A stretch of DNA of 64,000 nucleotides, from assembly GCF_023716485.1 (NCBI RefSeq), contig NZ_CP092418.1, positions 3,566,501-3,630,500 on the forward strand, read 5' to 3'. Below are positions 38,134 through 46,970 of this stretch, one piece after another. Below the pieces are notes generated by a model. The model had not been told where the DNA came from. It saw nothing but the letters and a program-made list of their open reading frames with translations, and did no database searches. Origin of the DNA: Microbulbifer variabilis. Its GTDB lineage: Bacteria; Pseudomonadota; Gammaproteobacteria; Pseudomonadales; Cellvibrionaceae. The translations under genes were made by a program, and so were the position numbers. The number at the start of each line of letters is the position of its first letter. The stretch's first letter is position 1.

Positions 38134-38482
38134 AGGCTCCGCAGGCAGTATCGGCGCCCACATGGAGGGCGCCGCGGCACGCTATTTACAGCGTGCCGGA
38201 CTCACCCTGATCGAACGAAATTACCGAAGTCGCCACGGAGAGATAGACCTTATCGCCCGTGAAAGCGATACTGTAGTGTTTGTGGAGGTGCGCTTCCGCC
38301 GCAACAACCGTTTCGGCGGGGCCGGAGCCAGTGTGGATATTCGCAAGCAACAGAAACTGCTCGCCACTGCTCACGGCTATTTGCAACAACACAAACTGGA
38401 CTGTCCCTGCCGCTTCGATGTCCTTGCTATAGAGGGCGATGCGCAAAACATTCAGTGGATTAAAAACGCCTTCGAAGCTTGA
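38120..38482 (+). CDS. yraN: YraN/UPF0102 nuclease-fold protein
   Basis: A 120-residue restriction-endonuclease-like protein of the UPF0102 family. The sequence NYRSRHGEIDLIARESDTVVFVEVRFR carries the family D-(x)n-ExK-type catalytic pattern, with EIDLIA and FVEVRFR as key parts (the usual Lys is Arg here). Its biological role is unclear, with suggested links to DNA or RNA processing. The GTG start at 38120 lies inside lpoA, implying translational coupling. Confidence 0.93.
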   Translation: MKLFKGSAGSIGAHMEGAAARYLQRAGLTLIERNYRSRHGEIDLIARESDTVVFVEVRFRRNNRFGGAGASVDIRKQQKLLATAHGYLQQHKLDCPCRFDVLAIEGDAQNIQWIKNAFEA

Positions 38483-38545
38483 GGCAAAACCGAGATTTAC
38501 CTTGCCAAGTATGGCGAACCCCAGTTCGCCAGTATTAAGGACACA

Positions 38546-39136
38546 ATGGAACAGCGAGTCGTAACCCTTTTTCACCACAGCCTGGAAGCCACCATGAACG
38601 CCGGTGAGATACTGGCGCCCCTGATTGCGGAAGCCAGTGAGATGGTGGTGCACACACTGCTGGCAGAGAGCAAGGTGCTGCTCTGCGGCAATGGGGTCAG
38701 CGGCGCCCTGGCACAGAGTTTTTGCTCTCAACTTACCGGGGGGTTCCAGCGCGAGCGCCCAGGCCTGCCCGCCATGGCCCTTAACAGTGACGGCGTCTCC
38801 ATGGGCACCGTTGCGCAAAATCACGGCAGCGCCGATACCTTTGCGCACCCAGTGCGCGCACTGGGACAACCCGGCGACCTTTTGGTAATTATCAGCAGTG
38901 ATGGTCGCGACTCAAATCTCGTTCAAGCCATGCGCGCTGCACGGGATCGCGATATGGGCATACTGGCGCTGACCGGTGGCGACGGTGGCGATTGTGCAGC
39001 CCTGCTAGACACACACGATATTGAACTGCGCGTGCCTTCTGATGTCGCAGCAGAGGTACACCAGGTGCACCTTCTGACTATTTTTTGCCTGTGTGATCTA
39101 ATCGACAGCAGCCTTTTTGGTGGCTACGAGGACTGA
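38546..39136 (+). CDS. diaA: SIS-domain DnaA initiator-associating protein
   Basis: A 196-residue SIS-domain protein close to DiaA and GmhA. NAGEILAPLIAEASEMVVHTLL and KVLLCGNGVSGALAQSF are the sugar-phosphate-binding SIS parts; LVIISSDGRDSNLVQAMRAARD follows. The position lpoA-yraN-diaA-dolP points to DiaA, which promotes DnaA assembly at oriC, rather than the heptose isomerase GmhA. Zinc-binding residues of GmhA cannot be confirmed by eye, so GmhA remains the alternative. Confidence 0.88.
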   Translation: MEQRVVTLFHHSLEATMNAGEILAPLIAEASEMVVHTLLAESKVLLCGNGVSGALAQSFCSQLTGGFQRERPGLPAMALNSDGVSMGTVAQNHGSADTFAHPVRALGQPGDLLVIISSDGRDSNLVQAMRAARDRDMGILALTGGDGGDCAALLDTHDIELRVPSDVAAEVHQVHLLTIFCLCDLIDSSLFGGYED

Positions 39137-39139
39137 ACC

Positions 39140-39730
39140 ATGAAAAAAAACCAGCTTTCCTTGGGAAAACGCCTTCTCTCTGCCCTTGCCGCAACCGCAT
39201 TACTCGGTGGCTGCAGCACCGTTATGGAGGCCACCCACGATGGCCCCATTCAACAAGATCCCGGCAAGCGCTCACTGGGCACCTATATCGATGACGAGAG
39301 AATCGAAACGATAGTGACGGTCAATATCAATAAGGCACATCCGGATCTGAAGACCTCAAATATCGATGTGACCTCCTTTAACGGAGTCGTACTACTCACT
39401 GGACAGGTGCCCGATCAAGAACTGCGCCTACTCGCCGGGCGCACTGCCAGCCAAGTACAAAATGTTCGCCAGGTTTACAATGAAACTCAGGTTCGCGGTA
39501 AAGTTACTTTTCTAGCCTCTACCAGCGATACCTGGCTGACCACCAAAGTAAAAACCAACTTACTCGCTCACAAAGAAATTGATGGTGCGCGCATTAAAGT
39601 CGTGACGGAAAACGGAGTCGTTTACCTGATGGGACTGCTCACCCCAGCCGAGGCCGAGCGCGCTGCTGACCTCACCCGCTCGATTGGCGGGGTTCAGAAA
39701 GTGGTGAAAGCGGTGGAATATATCAACTAA
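39140..39730 (+). CDS. dolP: BON-domain outer-membrane lipoprotein DolP
   Basis: A 196-residue lipoprotein (formerly YraP). The signal ends ALLGGC with the lipidated Cys at about residue 25. Two BON domains follow: about 52-115 (VNINKAHPDLKTSNIDVTSFNGVVLLTGQV) and about 130-195 (VKTNLLAHKEIDGARIKVVTENGVVYLMGLL), each ending in a repeated Gly-containing turn. DolP supports outer-membrane integrity and BAM function in E. coli. It starts three bases after diaA. Confidence 0.95.
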   Translation: MKKNQLSLGKRLLSALAATALLGGCSTVMEATHDGPIQQDPGKRSLGTYIDDERIETIVTVNINKAHPDLKTSNIDVTSFNGVVLLTGQVPDQELRLLAGRTASQVQNVRQVYNETQVRGKVTFLASTSDTWLTTKVKTNLLAHKEIDGARIKVVTENGVVYLMGLLTPAEAERAADLTRSIGGVQKVVKAVEYIN

Positions 39731-39805
39731 CAACACATCCACTGCGCGCTACTGCAGCTAGGCCTTAATAAGAGCCTGGTAATATCGGTCAAAAAGAACA
39801 AGCGC

Positions 39806-39836
39806 AAAAAAACGGAGGCAAAAGCCTCCGTTTTTT
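39806..39836. terminator. Bidirectional terminator between dolP and the thiolase gene
   Basis: CGGAGGC (39813-39819) pairs with GCCTCCG (39824-39830) around AAAA, with a run of seven A before and six T after. It can terminate both dolP and the converging thiolase transcript. Confidence 0.92.
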
Positions 39837-39858
39837 ATTTCTAACTATCGCGCGGGAC

Positions 39859-41049
39859 CTATACCCGCTCAATCGCTACTGCTGTGGCCTCACCGCCACC
39901 GATGCAGAGGCTCGCCACCCCTTTTTTCACATCGCGCTTTTCCATCGCCGCCAGCAGGGTGGTCAGGATGCGGGCACCGCTCGCGCCCAGGGGATGCCCC
40001 AATGCACAGGCGCCGCCATTCACATTGACCTTCTCCCAGGGCAGATCCAGCTCGCGCATGGCCGACATGGTCACCACAGCAAAGGCCTCATTGATTTCAA
40101 ACAGGTCTACATCACTGACGGACCAACCGGAGTTTTCCATCAGCTTGTGCATCGCGCCCACCGGAGCGATGGTGAACCACTCGGGTTCGCGGGCAAACTG
40201 AGCCTGTGCCTTGATCACCGCCAACACTTTGAGACCGCGCTTCTCCGCCTCGCTCTTGCGCATCAGCACCAGGGCGGCGGCGCCGTCAGAAATAGAGCTG
40301 GAGTTGGCTGCGGTGACAGTACCATCTTTGCGGAAGGCGGGCTTCAGCTGGGGAATCTTATCTGGGCGGGCATTGCCGGGGGCCTCATCCGTATCAACCT
40401 TTACCTCGCCCTTACGAGAAGCGATGGTCACTGGGGCGATCTCACGAGCGAAACTGCCACTCTCTATGGCTGCCTGGGCCCGAGCCAGGGATTCCAGTGC
40501 GAAAGCGTCCTGCTCCTCACGGGTAAAGCCGTATTTTTCGGCCGTACTCTCGGCAAAGGTGCCCATCAACTTGCCATCTGCCGCGTTTTCCAGGCCGTCA
40601 AGAAACATTGAATCCTTGACCTCCCCGTGCCCCAAGCGCATGCCGGAGCGAGCTTTGGCCAGCAGGTATGGGGCATTACTCATGCTCTCCATACCGCCGG
40701 CAACGATGACTTTGCCTTCACCCAAGAGTAGTGCGTCGCGGGCCATCATCACGGTCTTCATACCGGAGCCGCAGACCTTATTAACTGTGGTAGTGGGCGT
40801 GCCTTCGGGAATACCCGCAGCCAGGGAAGCCTGGCGGGCAGGCGCCTGCCCGACACCGGCCGGAAGCACACAGCCCATCAGTACTTCATCGACATCGGCA
40901 GGAGACACGCCGGCGTCTTCCAGCGCCGCGCGAATGGCCGCGGCGCCCAGCTGCGGCGCGCTCAACGCCGACAGGCTCCCCTGCATAGCACCCATTGGGG
41001 TGCGTGCCATTCCAACGATCACTACTGGATCTGAGGTTACATCGCTCAT
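39859..41049 (-). CDS. Acetyl-CoA C-acetyltransferase (thiolase)
   Basis: A 396-residue biosynthetic-type thiolase of the AtoB/PhaA family, condensing or cleaving acetoacetyl-CoA. The nucleophilic Cys is in TTVNKVCGSGMKT (about residue 93), the base His in NVNGGACALGHPLGASGAR (about 352), and the second catalytic Cys in GVASLCIGGGEA (about 382). Length is typical (392-396). It is divergent from lemA and in an accessory block relative to Pseudomonas order. Substrate preference cannot be told from sequence alone. Confidence 0.95.
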   Translation of the reverse strand: MSDVTSDPVVIVGMARTPMGAMQGSLSALSAPQLGAAAIRAALEDAGVSPADVDEVLMGCVLPAGVGQAPARQASLAAGIPEGTPTTTVNKVCGSGMKTVMMARDALLLGEGKVIVAGGMESMSNAPYLLAKARSGMRLGHGEVKDSMFLDGLENAADGKLMGTFAESTAEKYGFTREEQDAFALESLARAQAAIESGSFAREIAPVTIASRKGEVKVDTDEAPGNARPDKIPQLKPAFRKDGTVTAANSSSISDGAAALVLMRKSEAEKRGLKVLAVIKAQAQFAREPEWFTIAPVGAMHKLMENSGWSVSDVDLFEINEAFAVVTMSAMRELDLPWEKVNVNGGACALGHPLGASGARILTTLLAAMEKRDVKKGVASLCIGGGEATAVAIERV

Positions 41050-41227
41050 TCTGTCTGCTCCCAGTTCAGCGCCGCCATCCCTGTCGTGGCGGCAATTGTT
41101 TTTAATGTCGCGGCATTATAGCCGAAGCCATACCCCGTTCCGCCAGAACCCCGGGGCAATACGTCTCGATCGCCACGGGGGCATGTTACTATCGACGCCA
41201 ATCACAAGAAAAAGTGGCGAGGGGATT

Positions 41228-41824
41228 ATGGAGATTTCAAGCATCGTCGTTCTGGTTGTTTTGGCCGCACTGTTGTTCTACGGGATCGGCATCTTCAACC
41301 GGCTGATATCCCTAAAAAATCGCAACGAGAATGCCTTCGCTCAGATTGAGGTGCAGCTTAAGCGCCGCCACGATCTGATCCCCAGCCTGGTGGAAACCGC
41401 CAGGGGCTACTTACAGCATGAGAGGGATACCCTTGAAGCGGTGGTCAGTGCACGCAACACCGCCATTAGCGACCTGAAAGCCGCGGCAGCCAGCCCTTCC
41501 AACGCCAGCGTGATCGACAACCTCGGCCGTGCTGAAAGTGCCCTAAACAGCGCTCTGGGCCGCTTCAATGCTGTTATGGAGGCCTATCCAGATCTCAAGG
41601 CCAACCAGAATATACTGCAGCTCAACGAGGAGCTGAGCAGTACCGAAAATAAGGTTGCCTTTGCCCGCCAAGCCTTTAACGACGCAGTCACCAATTACAA
41701 CATTTACAAACAGAGCTTTCCCCCCGTTCTACTGGCGGGATTCTTTGGTCACCGCGCCGACGGCCGCTTACTGGAGTTTTCCGACAGCGAAGCCATCCAG
41801 GTAGCACCACGAATCGAGTTTTAA
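41228..41824 (+). CDS. LemA family membrane protein
   Basis: A 198-residue LemA-family protein. One membrane helix (about residues 3-22, ISSIVVLVVLAALLFYGI) is followed by a long helical domain with RLISLKNRNENAFAQIEVQLKRRHDLIPSLVETARGY, the family core (QIEVQLKRRHDLIPSLVE). The C-terminal half (YNIYKQSFPPVLLAGFFG) is typical. The exact role is unknown. ATG 41228 has GAGGGG upstream; a long antisense frame over the thiolase gene was discarded. It stops three bases before the M48 peptidase gene, a frequent LemA partner. Confidence 0.95.
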   Translation: MEISSIVVLVVLAALLFYGIGIFNRLISLKNRNENAFAQIEVQLKRRHDLIPSLVETARGYLQHERDTLEAVVSARNTAISDLKAAAASPSNASVIDNLGRAESALNSALGRFNAVMEAYPDLKANQNILQLNEELSSTENKVAFARQAFNDAVTNYNIYKQSFPPVLLAGFFGHRADGRLLEFSDSEAIQVAPRIEF

Positions 41825-41827
41825 GCG

Positions 41828-43723
41828 ATGAACTTCTTCGAGTACCAGGATAAGGCCAGGCGCAACAGCGGCTTGTTAGTCGGACTCTTTACGTTGGCGT
41901 TAATTCTGCTGGTTGGATTGACCACCCTGGTGGCTGCCGCTGCGGTTTCGTATTCCCGCGGTCAGGCTTTTTCCCCGCTAGCGATCGAACAGCTGCTCGG
42001 CTGGCAGACGGTGGGCTACATAGCACTTACCATAGTGGCTATCGTGGCCCTGGGCAGCTTGTACAAACTGCAGCAGCTGGCCGCCGGCGGTAAAGTGGTA
42101 GCGGAGTCTCTGGGCGGGCGCAAACTCAATATCGCCCCTCAGGGCCCTGCCGAACAGCGCGCCCTGAATGTGGTGGAGGAGATGGCCATTGCCTCCGGCA
42201 CCCCGGTGCCGGATGTTTACCTGATTGAAGATCCAGCCATCAATGCATTCGCCGCTGGCTACAAGCCCTGCGATGCGGTGATCGGTCTTACACGCGGCTG
42301 CATTGAAAATCTCAACCGAGACGAGCTGCAGGGCGTGGTGGCGCATGAGTTCAGCCATGTCCTCAATGGCGACACACGTCTGAATATCCGTATCGTCGGC
42401 CTACTGAACGGCATATTGATTATCGGTCTACTGGGTCACTGGCTGGTGCGCGGCGTCTACCCCAACAGCAGTAATAATCGCGGCCGTATACCCCTGTTTG
42501 CTTTGGGTCTAGCCCTGATGGTGTTGGGCTATGCAGGCACATTACTCGGCAACCTAATCAAATCCGCTGTGAGTCGGCAACGGGAATATCTTGCAGACGC
42601 CTCTGCGGTCCAGTTCACCCGCAACAACGCAGGTATTGCCAACGCCCTCAAGAAAATTAGCGGCTACAGCACTGGCTCAAACCTCAGCAGTGGCAGAGCG
42701 GCTGAGTTCAGTCATATGTTTTTTAGCAGTGGCCTAAAGCGCTCATTTTTCAACCTGTTCGCCAGCCACCCTCCCCTGAGCAAACGCATAGCGCGGCTAG
42801 AACCAAGCTGGAATGGCCTCTACCTCAATGAGCGAAGCTCCACTGCACAAACGCAAACTAAAGAAACAAATTCCGGATCAACTATCCATTTCGTCGACTC
42901 AGCCCCCTTCCAGGTCGCCCTGGAAGCGGTGGACAACAGTATTGCCTGCCCCAGTGCACAACAAGTGCAATACGGCCGTCAGCTACTGGAATCTATCCCC
43001 GCCGCTATCCTGCAGGCTGCTCACGACCCCTTCATCGCTCGTGCCCTGATTTATCATCTGCTACTGCACAGAGGGGAGAGCGAGCGTGAGACCCAGATGG
43101 TGCTATTGAAGAAAATTGCCCATCCCGCGGTAGTAAGAGAAATGTACAAGCTGGCTCCACAACTAAAAGCCCTGCCCGACAATGCACGCCTACCGCTTTT
43201 AGATCTCTGCGTACCCGCACTCAAAGCACTGGTTCCACAGCAATACCAGGTATTCAAGAGAAACCTGATTAAACTATTGCGCAGCGATGGAAAGATTGAG
43301 ATCTGGGAGTGGGCCCTGTATCGAGTATTGATACACGCCCTGGAAGAGAGCCCCGATCGGCAGCGCCTTTCCAACAAGAAAGGCGCTGGTAACGATGCCT
43401 CTCGCTTCCTGATCGCAGCCATTGCCCATGCGGGTAATAGCGAGTACCTACCGGCAAAACGCGCCTACGAGCAGGGGCTAAAGTTTTTACAGCTAGAGGT
43501 CACCCCACTGCCAAGCCGCAAAGATATAGATCTTCAGCATCTGGACAAAGCGATCGCTATAGCCAGTCAAATGAAGCCTTTAGAAAAGCCCTTACTGCTA
43601 AAAGCGTTGGTTTACACTCTAAACCACAATGGCATTATTAAGGCGGAAGAGATTGAGTTGCTCAGAGCGGTAGCGGACAGCCTGGATTGCCCTATGCCGC
43701 CCCTAGTATTAAAAGAAAACTAG
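41828..43723 (+). CDS. M48 membrane metallopeptidase with long C-terminal domain
   Basis: A 631-residue M48-family zinc protease. The N-terminus has two membrane helices (about residues 18-45 and 60-80). The catalytic HEFSHVLNGDTR motif (HExxH) is at about residue 175, followed by further helices and the third ligand in QREYLADASAVQF (Glu). Residues about 345-631 form a soluble C-terminal extension absent from HtpX. Parts such as LIKLLRSDGKIEIWEWALYR and HNGIIKAEEIELLRAVADSL look TerB-like, which is my inference. It follows lemA after three bases. Confidence 0.93.
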   Translation: MNFFEYQDKARRNSGLLVGLFTLALILLVGLTTLVAAAAVSYSRGQAFSPLAIEQLLGWQTVGYIALTIVAIVALGSLYKLQQLAAGGKVVAESLGGRKLNIAPQGPAEQRALNVVEEMAIASGTPVPDVYLIEDPAINAFAAGYKPCDAVIGLTRGCIENLNRDELQGVVAHEFSHVLNGDTRLNIRIVGLLNGILIIGLLGHWLVRGVYPNSSNNRGRIPLFALGLALMVLGYAGTLLGNLIKSAVSRQREYLADASAVQFTRNNAGIANALKKISGYSTGSNLSSGRAAEFSHMFFSSGLKRSFFNLFASHPPLSKRIARLEPSWNGLYLNERSSTAQTQTKETNSGSTIHFVDSAPFQVALEAVDNSIACPSAQQVQYGRQLLESIPAAILQAAHDPFIARALIYHLLLHRGESERETQMVLLKKIAHPAVVREMYKLAPQLKALPDNARLPLLDLCVPALKALVPQQYQVFKRNLIKLLRSDGKIEIWEWALYRVLIHALEESPDRQRLSNKKGAGNDASRFLIAAIAHAGNSEYLPAKRAYEQGLKFLQLEVTPLPSRKDIDLQHLDKAIAIASQMKPLEKPLLLKALVYTLNHNGIIKAEEIELLRAVADSLDCPMPPLVLKEN

Positions 43724-43742
43724 CCTGGCAAATTATTTACTC

Positions 43743-44366
43743 TTAAGGCGCGTGGTGCTGATAGATTGGGCCTATGCCCACACTCCATAAAATAACGGAG
43801 GTGATTAGCACTGTGACCATCAACACCAAGGCCACGGTCAACACTGCGCAAGCATAAAGGAAGGCCCGCTCTTTATTCATATTCATCAAAATGGGGATGC
43901 CTGCAAACACCAGATAGATGGAATACATACCCGCAATTCCGACCGCAGCCATGGTCAACCAGGGGTGAGGGAAAAGCACGACAATACTGGCAAGAAAAAT
44001 CGGTGTGGTGATAAAAACGGCGAGTGCAGTACCTTCATAGTGCCTGGTGGGCTCATCCCCCTCGACCCCATAGGACCTGGCCATCCAGTTGATAAATTCC
44101 CCGAGGCAATAAACACCAACTAGAAGAGCAAAGTAGGTAACGATTGATAAAACCGCCGCACTCTCAGGAGTCAGCTTCGCCAAGTGCCCGCCTACTTCAA
44201 ACCCTACCCTAGTTACACCAAAATAACCGGCAACTGTAGGTATCAAAGCTAGAAATGGCACATGGGTCATGAATACCTGGAAGAAAGAATGCCTGTCCGC
44301 TCGTATAGCCTTCCACTCTTTCTCTGGGTTGGTCAGAATACCAATAGTGTGACTGAGTAACCGCAC
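43743..44366 (-). CDS. Yip1-domain inner-membrane protein
   Basis: A 207-residue protein with about five membrane segments and the Yip1-type N-terminus LLSHTIGILTNPEKEWKAIR. Bacterial members of this family have no firmly known role. GTG 44366 is chosen because GGGAG precedes it and the family start follows directly; a longer frame to 44456 adds a hydrophobic, atypical segment. It ends 20 bases from the converging M48 gene and lies downstream of the GGDEF gene. Confidence 0.85.
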   Translation of the reverse strand: MRLLSHTIGILTNPEKEWKAIRADRHSFFQVFMTHVPFLALIPTVAGYFGVTRVGFEVGGHLAKLTPESAAVLSIVTYFALLVGVYCLGEFINWMARSYGVEGDEPTRHYEGTALAVFITTPIFLASIVVLFPHPWLTMAAVGIAGMYSIYLVFAGIPILMNMNKERAFLYACAVLTVALVLMVTVLITSVILWSVGIGPIYQHHAP

Positions 44367-44472
44367 GCTTATTCTCCCTTTAATACCCTGCTTTGCAGTA
44401 TCGGGGGTCGGCGCGAAAATAACCAATGCAAATAAGAAATTAAGCGCCACTTTCAAATCAGGTTGATTTATA

Positions 44473-45663
44473 TCAATGGTGGATACTCATGCGATTTCGA
44501 CCACTGCGTTTAGCTTTATAAAGTGCCTGGTCCGCCGCTTTTAGAATCTCCTCAGCCCTTCTCAATCTCCTGCTTTTCTGGGCAAGGCCGATACTAACTG
44601 TTACCTTGACTTGCTGGCCCGTACGGTTCTCAGAACGCCAAAACTTATTCCCAGAGCTACGTTTTCCTGAGCGCAGATGCATAGGGTAAGAGGCAATTTT
44701 CTCACGCATAAATTCCAGCTGTTTCTCTGCCGCTTCCCGGTCTCGCCCCGGTATCAGCAACACAAATTCCTCACCACCGTAGCGAAATAATTGCCCCGGT
44801 GCATATCTGGCAATTTGGGTAGCCACCATCCGCAATACCTGATCTCCAAGCTGATGCCCAAAGCGGTCGTTCAGCTTTTTAAAATGATCGATATCAATCA
44901 TCGCAATGCAATAGTGCCACCCCGGTGTCAGCATTTGATAGCGAAACGCCCTCCGAGACTTAACCCCGGTCAGTTCATCGCGAAAAGCCAGCTCATAACT
45001 ACTCCCAAGCAACGAAGTTAGAAGAAGTAAGCCCGCTACAGACATCAGAGGAACCAAGGGCATACCACTCCAAACCCCATAAAGCATAAGCAGGTTGCAA
45101 CTTAGCAACCCCATGGCTGTTGGTCCTGGGTAAAGGATCAATAGAGCGAATGCCCCCATTGAAGCCGCCATACAGGCCAAAAGTGGTAGTGGGGAAGTGA
45201 ACGATTCAAAGGCTAACGACCAAGCCGGCAAGTGTGGCAACGAGAACTGCTGCAACAGTGGACCAAAGTTCTGCTGCACCCAAAAGAGTCCCATCCCCTG
45301 CCCAAGAAGCGCCATTAGCCAGACACCCCCCAAATAGCCCCAGATACTACGATCGCGGCTACAACTAAATAGCATCAGATTGAGAGCTATCAATCCCAGG
45401 TAAATAGGTAGGTCCTGCTCCCACCCCAATAACCAGTCCAGGCGAGTCGCCCCATAGAAAGCCATCAGCAGCAATGCAGCCAAACCAACCCGGCTGGAGT
45501 GGTAAAAAAAGCTGAGTAGAAGCGCCCCTACCAACAGGAGAAATGGCAGCTGGGCATTGTGCAGAAAGGCCAAATCAAGCCAGGGTAAGTATTGGACAAG
45601 CGGTAAACCCAGAAGTAGCCCAGGTATCCAGCTAAAACGCAGCCACTGCAAATACGACGGCAT
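44473..45663 (-). CDS. Membrane-bound GGDEF diguanylate cyclase
   Basis: A 396-residue protein: about eight membrane helices (residues 1-220) then a GGDEF domain (about 225-396). The catalytic loop reads FRYGGEEFVLLIPG, an active-type GGEEF, preceded by IDIDHFKKLNDRFGHQLGDQVLR. The residues before it (IARYAPGQLFRY) lack the RxxD inhibitory site, so product inhibition may be absent. It should make c-di-GMP, which often governs pili and attachment. The N-terminal sensor resembles no named family that I recognise. Confidence 0.93.
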   Translation of the reverse strand: MPSYLQWLRFSWIPGLLLGLPLVQYLPWLDLAFLHNAQLPFLLLVGALLLSFFYHSSRVGLAALLLMAFYGATRLDWLLGWEQDLPIYLGLIALNLMLFSCSRDRSIWGYLGGVWLMALLGQGMGLFWVQQNFGPLLQQFSLPHLPAWSLAFESFTSPLPLLACMAASMGAFALLILYPGPTAMGLLSCNLLMLYGVWSGMPLVPLMSVAGLLLLTSLLGSSYELAFRDELTGVKSRRAFRYQMLTPGWHYCIAMIDIDHFKKLNDRFGHQLGDQVLRMVATQIARYAPGQLFRYGGEEFVLLIPGRDREAAEKQLEFMREKIASYPMHLRSGKRSSGNKFWRSENRTGQQVKVTVSIGLAQKSRRLRRAEEILKAADQALYKAKRSGRNRMSIHH

Positions 45664-45782
45664 GGTGATGAATAGGAACTAAAAAATAACAGGCAATTTT
45701 ACGCAACTAGCAAGCGCATATTCTCAGAAGTAACTCACAGAAATAGAGAGGAGCGAAAATAAGCTAGAGTAAAAACAACAAA

Positions 45783-45800
45783 GGGGGCAAAATCGCCCCC
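45783..45800 (-). terminator. Intrinsic terminator of sspB
   Basis: GGGGGC (45783-45788) pairs with GCCCCC (45795-45800) around a six-base loop. On the minus strand the RNA continues into CUUUGUUGUUUUUA, a suitable U-rich tail 19 bases past the sspB stop. Confidence 0.8.
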
Positions 45801-45818
45801 TTCGAAATCCTGATGCGA

Positions 45819-46229
45819 TTACTTCACCACCCTTAAAGAGGGCTTTTTCACCGACTTTTTGCCTAAACTGGTAGGCGGTGTCGGCTCCGGCGGCTCCGGG
45901 GTCTCTTCAGGCTCGAACACCATGCCCTGCCCATTTTCACGGGCATAGATACCGATAACCGCCCCTACCGGGACTTGTATATCGGTAGGCACGCCACCAA
46001 AACGCGCATTAAATCTGATCGCATAGTTATCCATGGTCAGGCCAACCACAGCACTTTCCGAGACATTCAGCACAATCTGGCCGTCGTCGTTAACATGCTG
46101 TTGAGGCACCAAGACTCCAGACAAATGGGTATCCACCAGAATATAGGGAGTGCACCGGTTATCGGTTATCCACTCATAGAACGCCCGTAAAATGTAAGGG
46201 CGATTGGATGTCATAGCCGGCTTACTCAC
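45819..46229 (-). CDS. sspB: ClpXP specificity-enhancing factor SspB
   Basis: A 136-residue adaptor that delivers ssrA-tagged and other substrates to ClpXP. RPYILRAFYEWITDNRCTPYILVDT starts the folded domain, with RPYILRAFYEWI as key residues; NARFGGVPTDIQVPVGAVIGIYARENGQGM completes it. An acidic, Pro-rich linker (EPEETPEPPEPTPPTS) leads to the C-terminal ClpX-binding tail (KKPSLRVVK). GTG start. It lies 10 bases after sspA. Confidence 0.96.
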   Translation of the reverse strand: MSKPAMTSNRPYILRAFYEWITDNRCTPYILVDTHLSGVLVPQQHVNDDGQIVLNVSESAVVGLTMDNYAIRFNARFGGVPTDIQVPVGAVIGIYARENGQGMVFEPEETPEPPEPTPPTSLGKKSVKKPSLRVVK

Positions 46230-46239
46230 AAAAGTGTCC

Positions 46240-46866
46240 TCAACGCATTTCCCGTTCGTACTCAGTCAGGCTCTGCTGGAAGGCTTCGCGAGCAAATAGG
46301 CGATCCATATAATCCAGTAACGGCTTAACCTGCTTGGTTTTAGGCAAACTGACTTCAAACTGCTCAAGACGCCACAGCAGCGGGGCCATACAGCAATCCA
46401 CCAGAGAGAACTCTTCATTAAAGAAATAGGGCAACTCGGTAAACATCGGCGCAATACCAACGAAGCTATCGCGCAGCTCTTTACGCGCAGAAGCTACATC
46501 TTTGCCACCGGCCAAGATTTTATCTACCAGCGGGCACCAGTCACGCTCGATGCGGTGCATAATCTGGCGGCTCTGTGCACGGGCAACCGGATACACAGGC
46601 AGCAACGGCGGATGCGGGAAACGTTCGTCCAGATATTCCATCATCACCTTGGTTTCGAACAATACTAAATCGCGATCTACCAGGGTGGGCAAAGAATTAT
46701 AGGGATTGAGGTCAGCGAGCTCGGCTGGTTTATCATCGGGATCAACATCAATGATGTCGACGGAAACTCCCTTTTCTGCAAGCACAATGCGCACGCGGTG
46801 GCTGTAGTGGCTGCGACCATCGGAAAAGAAGGTCATCGAGGAGCGCTTGTTGGTAGGCACACCCAT
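46240..46866 (-). CDS. sspA: Stringent starvation protein A
   Basis: A 208-residue glutathione-S-transferase-fold protein that binds RNA polymerase. [26 protein letters not shown] (key [15 protein letters not shown]) and [18 protein letters not shown] are the N-terminal thioredoxin-like domain. SspA acts as a sigma-70-associated regulator under starvation. ATG 46866 is preferred: a GAGGT site lies upstream, while a TTG two codons earlier has none. It precedes sspB and follows the bc1 genes. Confidence 0.95.
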   Translation of the reverse strand: MGVPTNKRSSMTFFSDGRSHYSHRVRIVLAEKGVSVDIIDVDPDDKPAELADLNPYNSLPTLVDRDLVLFETKVMMEYLDERFPHPPLLPVYPVARAQSRQIMHRIERDWCPLVDKILAGGKDVASARKELRDSFVGIAPMFTELPYFFNEEFSLVDCCMAPLLWRLEQFEVSLPKTKQVKPLLDYMDRLFAREAFQQSLTEYEREMR

Positions 46867-46970
46867 GTTCAATCTACCTCAAACTAGTTGGTCGGCGAGC
46901 GCCAACCTTTTCAAAATATAAAAGGGTGGCGGAGCAACTCCACCACCCATCAAAGAGAAACCGGCGAAAC

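Noticed and set aside
40211..41227. Long plus-strand frame leading into lemA
   Set aside because: It runs antisense to a clear thiolase gene, has a Ser/Pro-rich low-complexity translation, and only its last 198 codons (from 41228) match a family.
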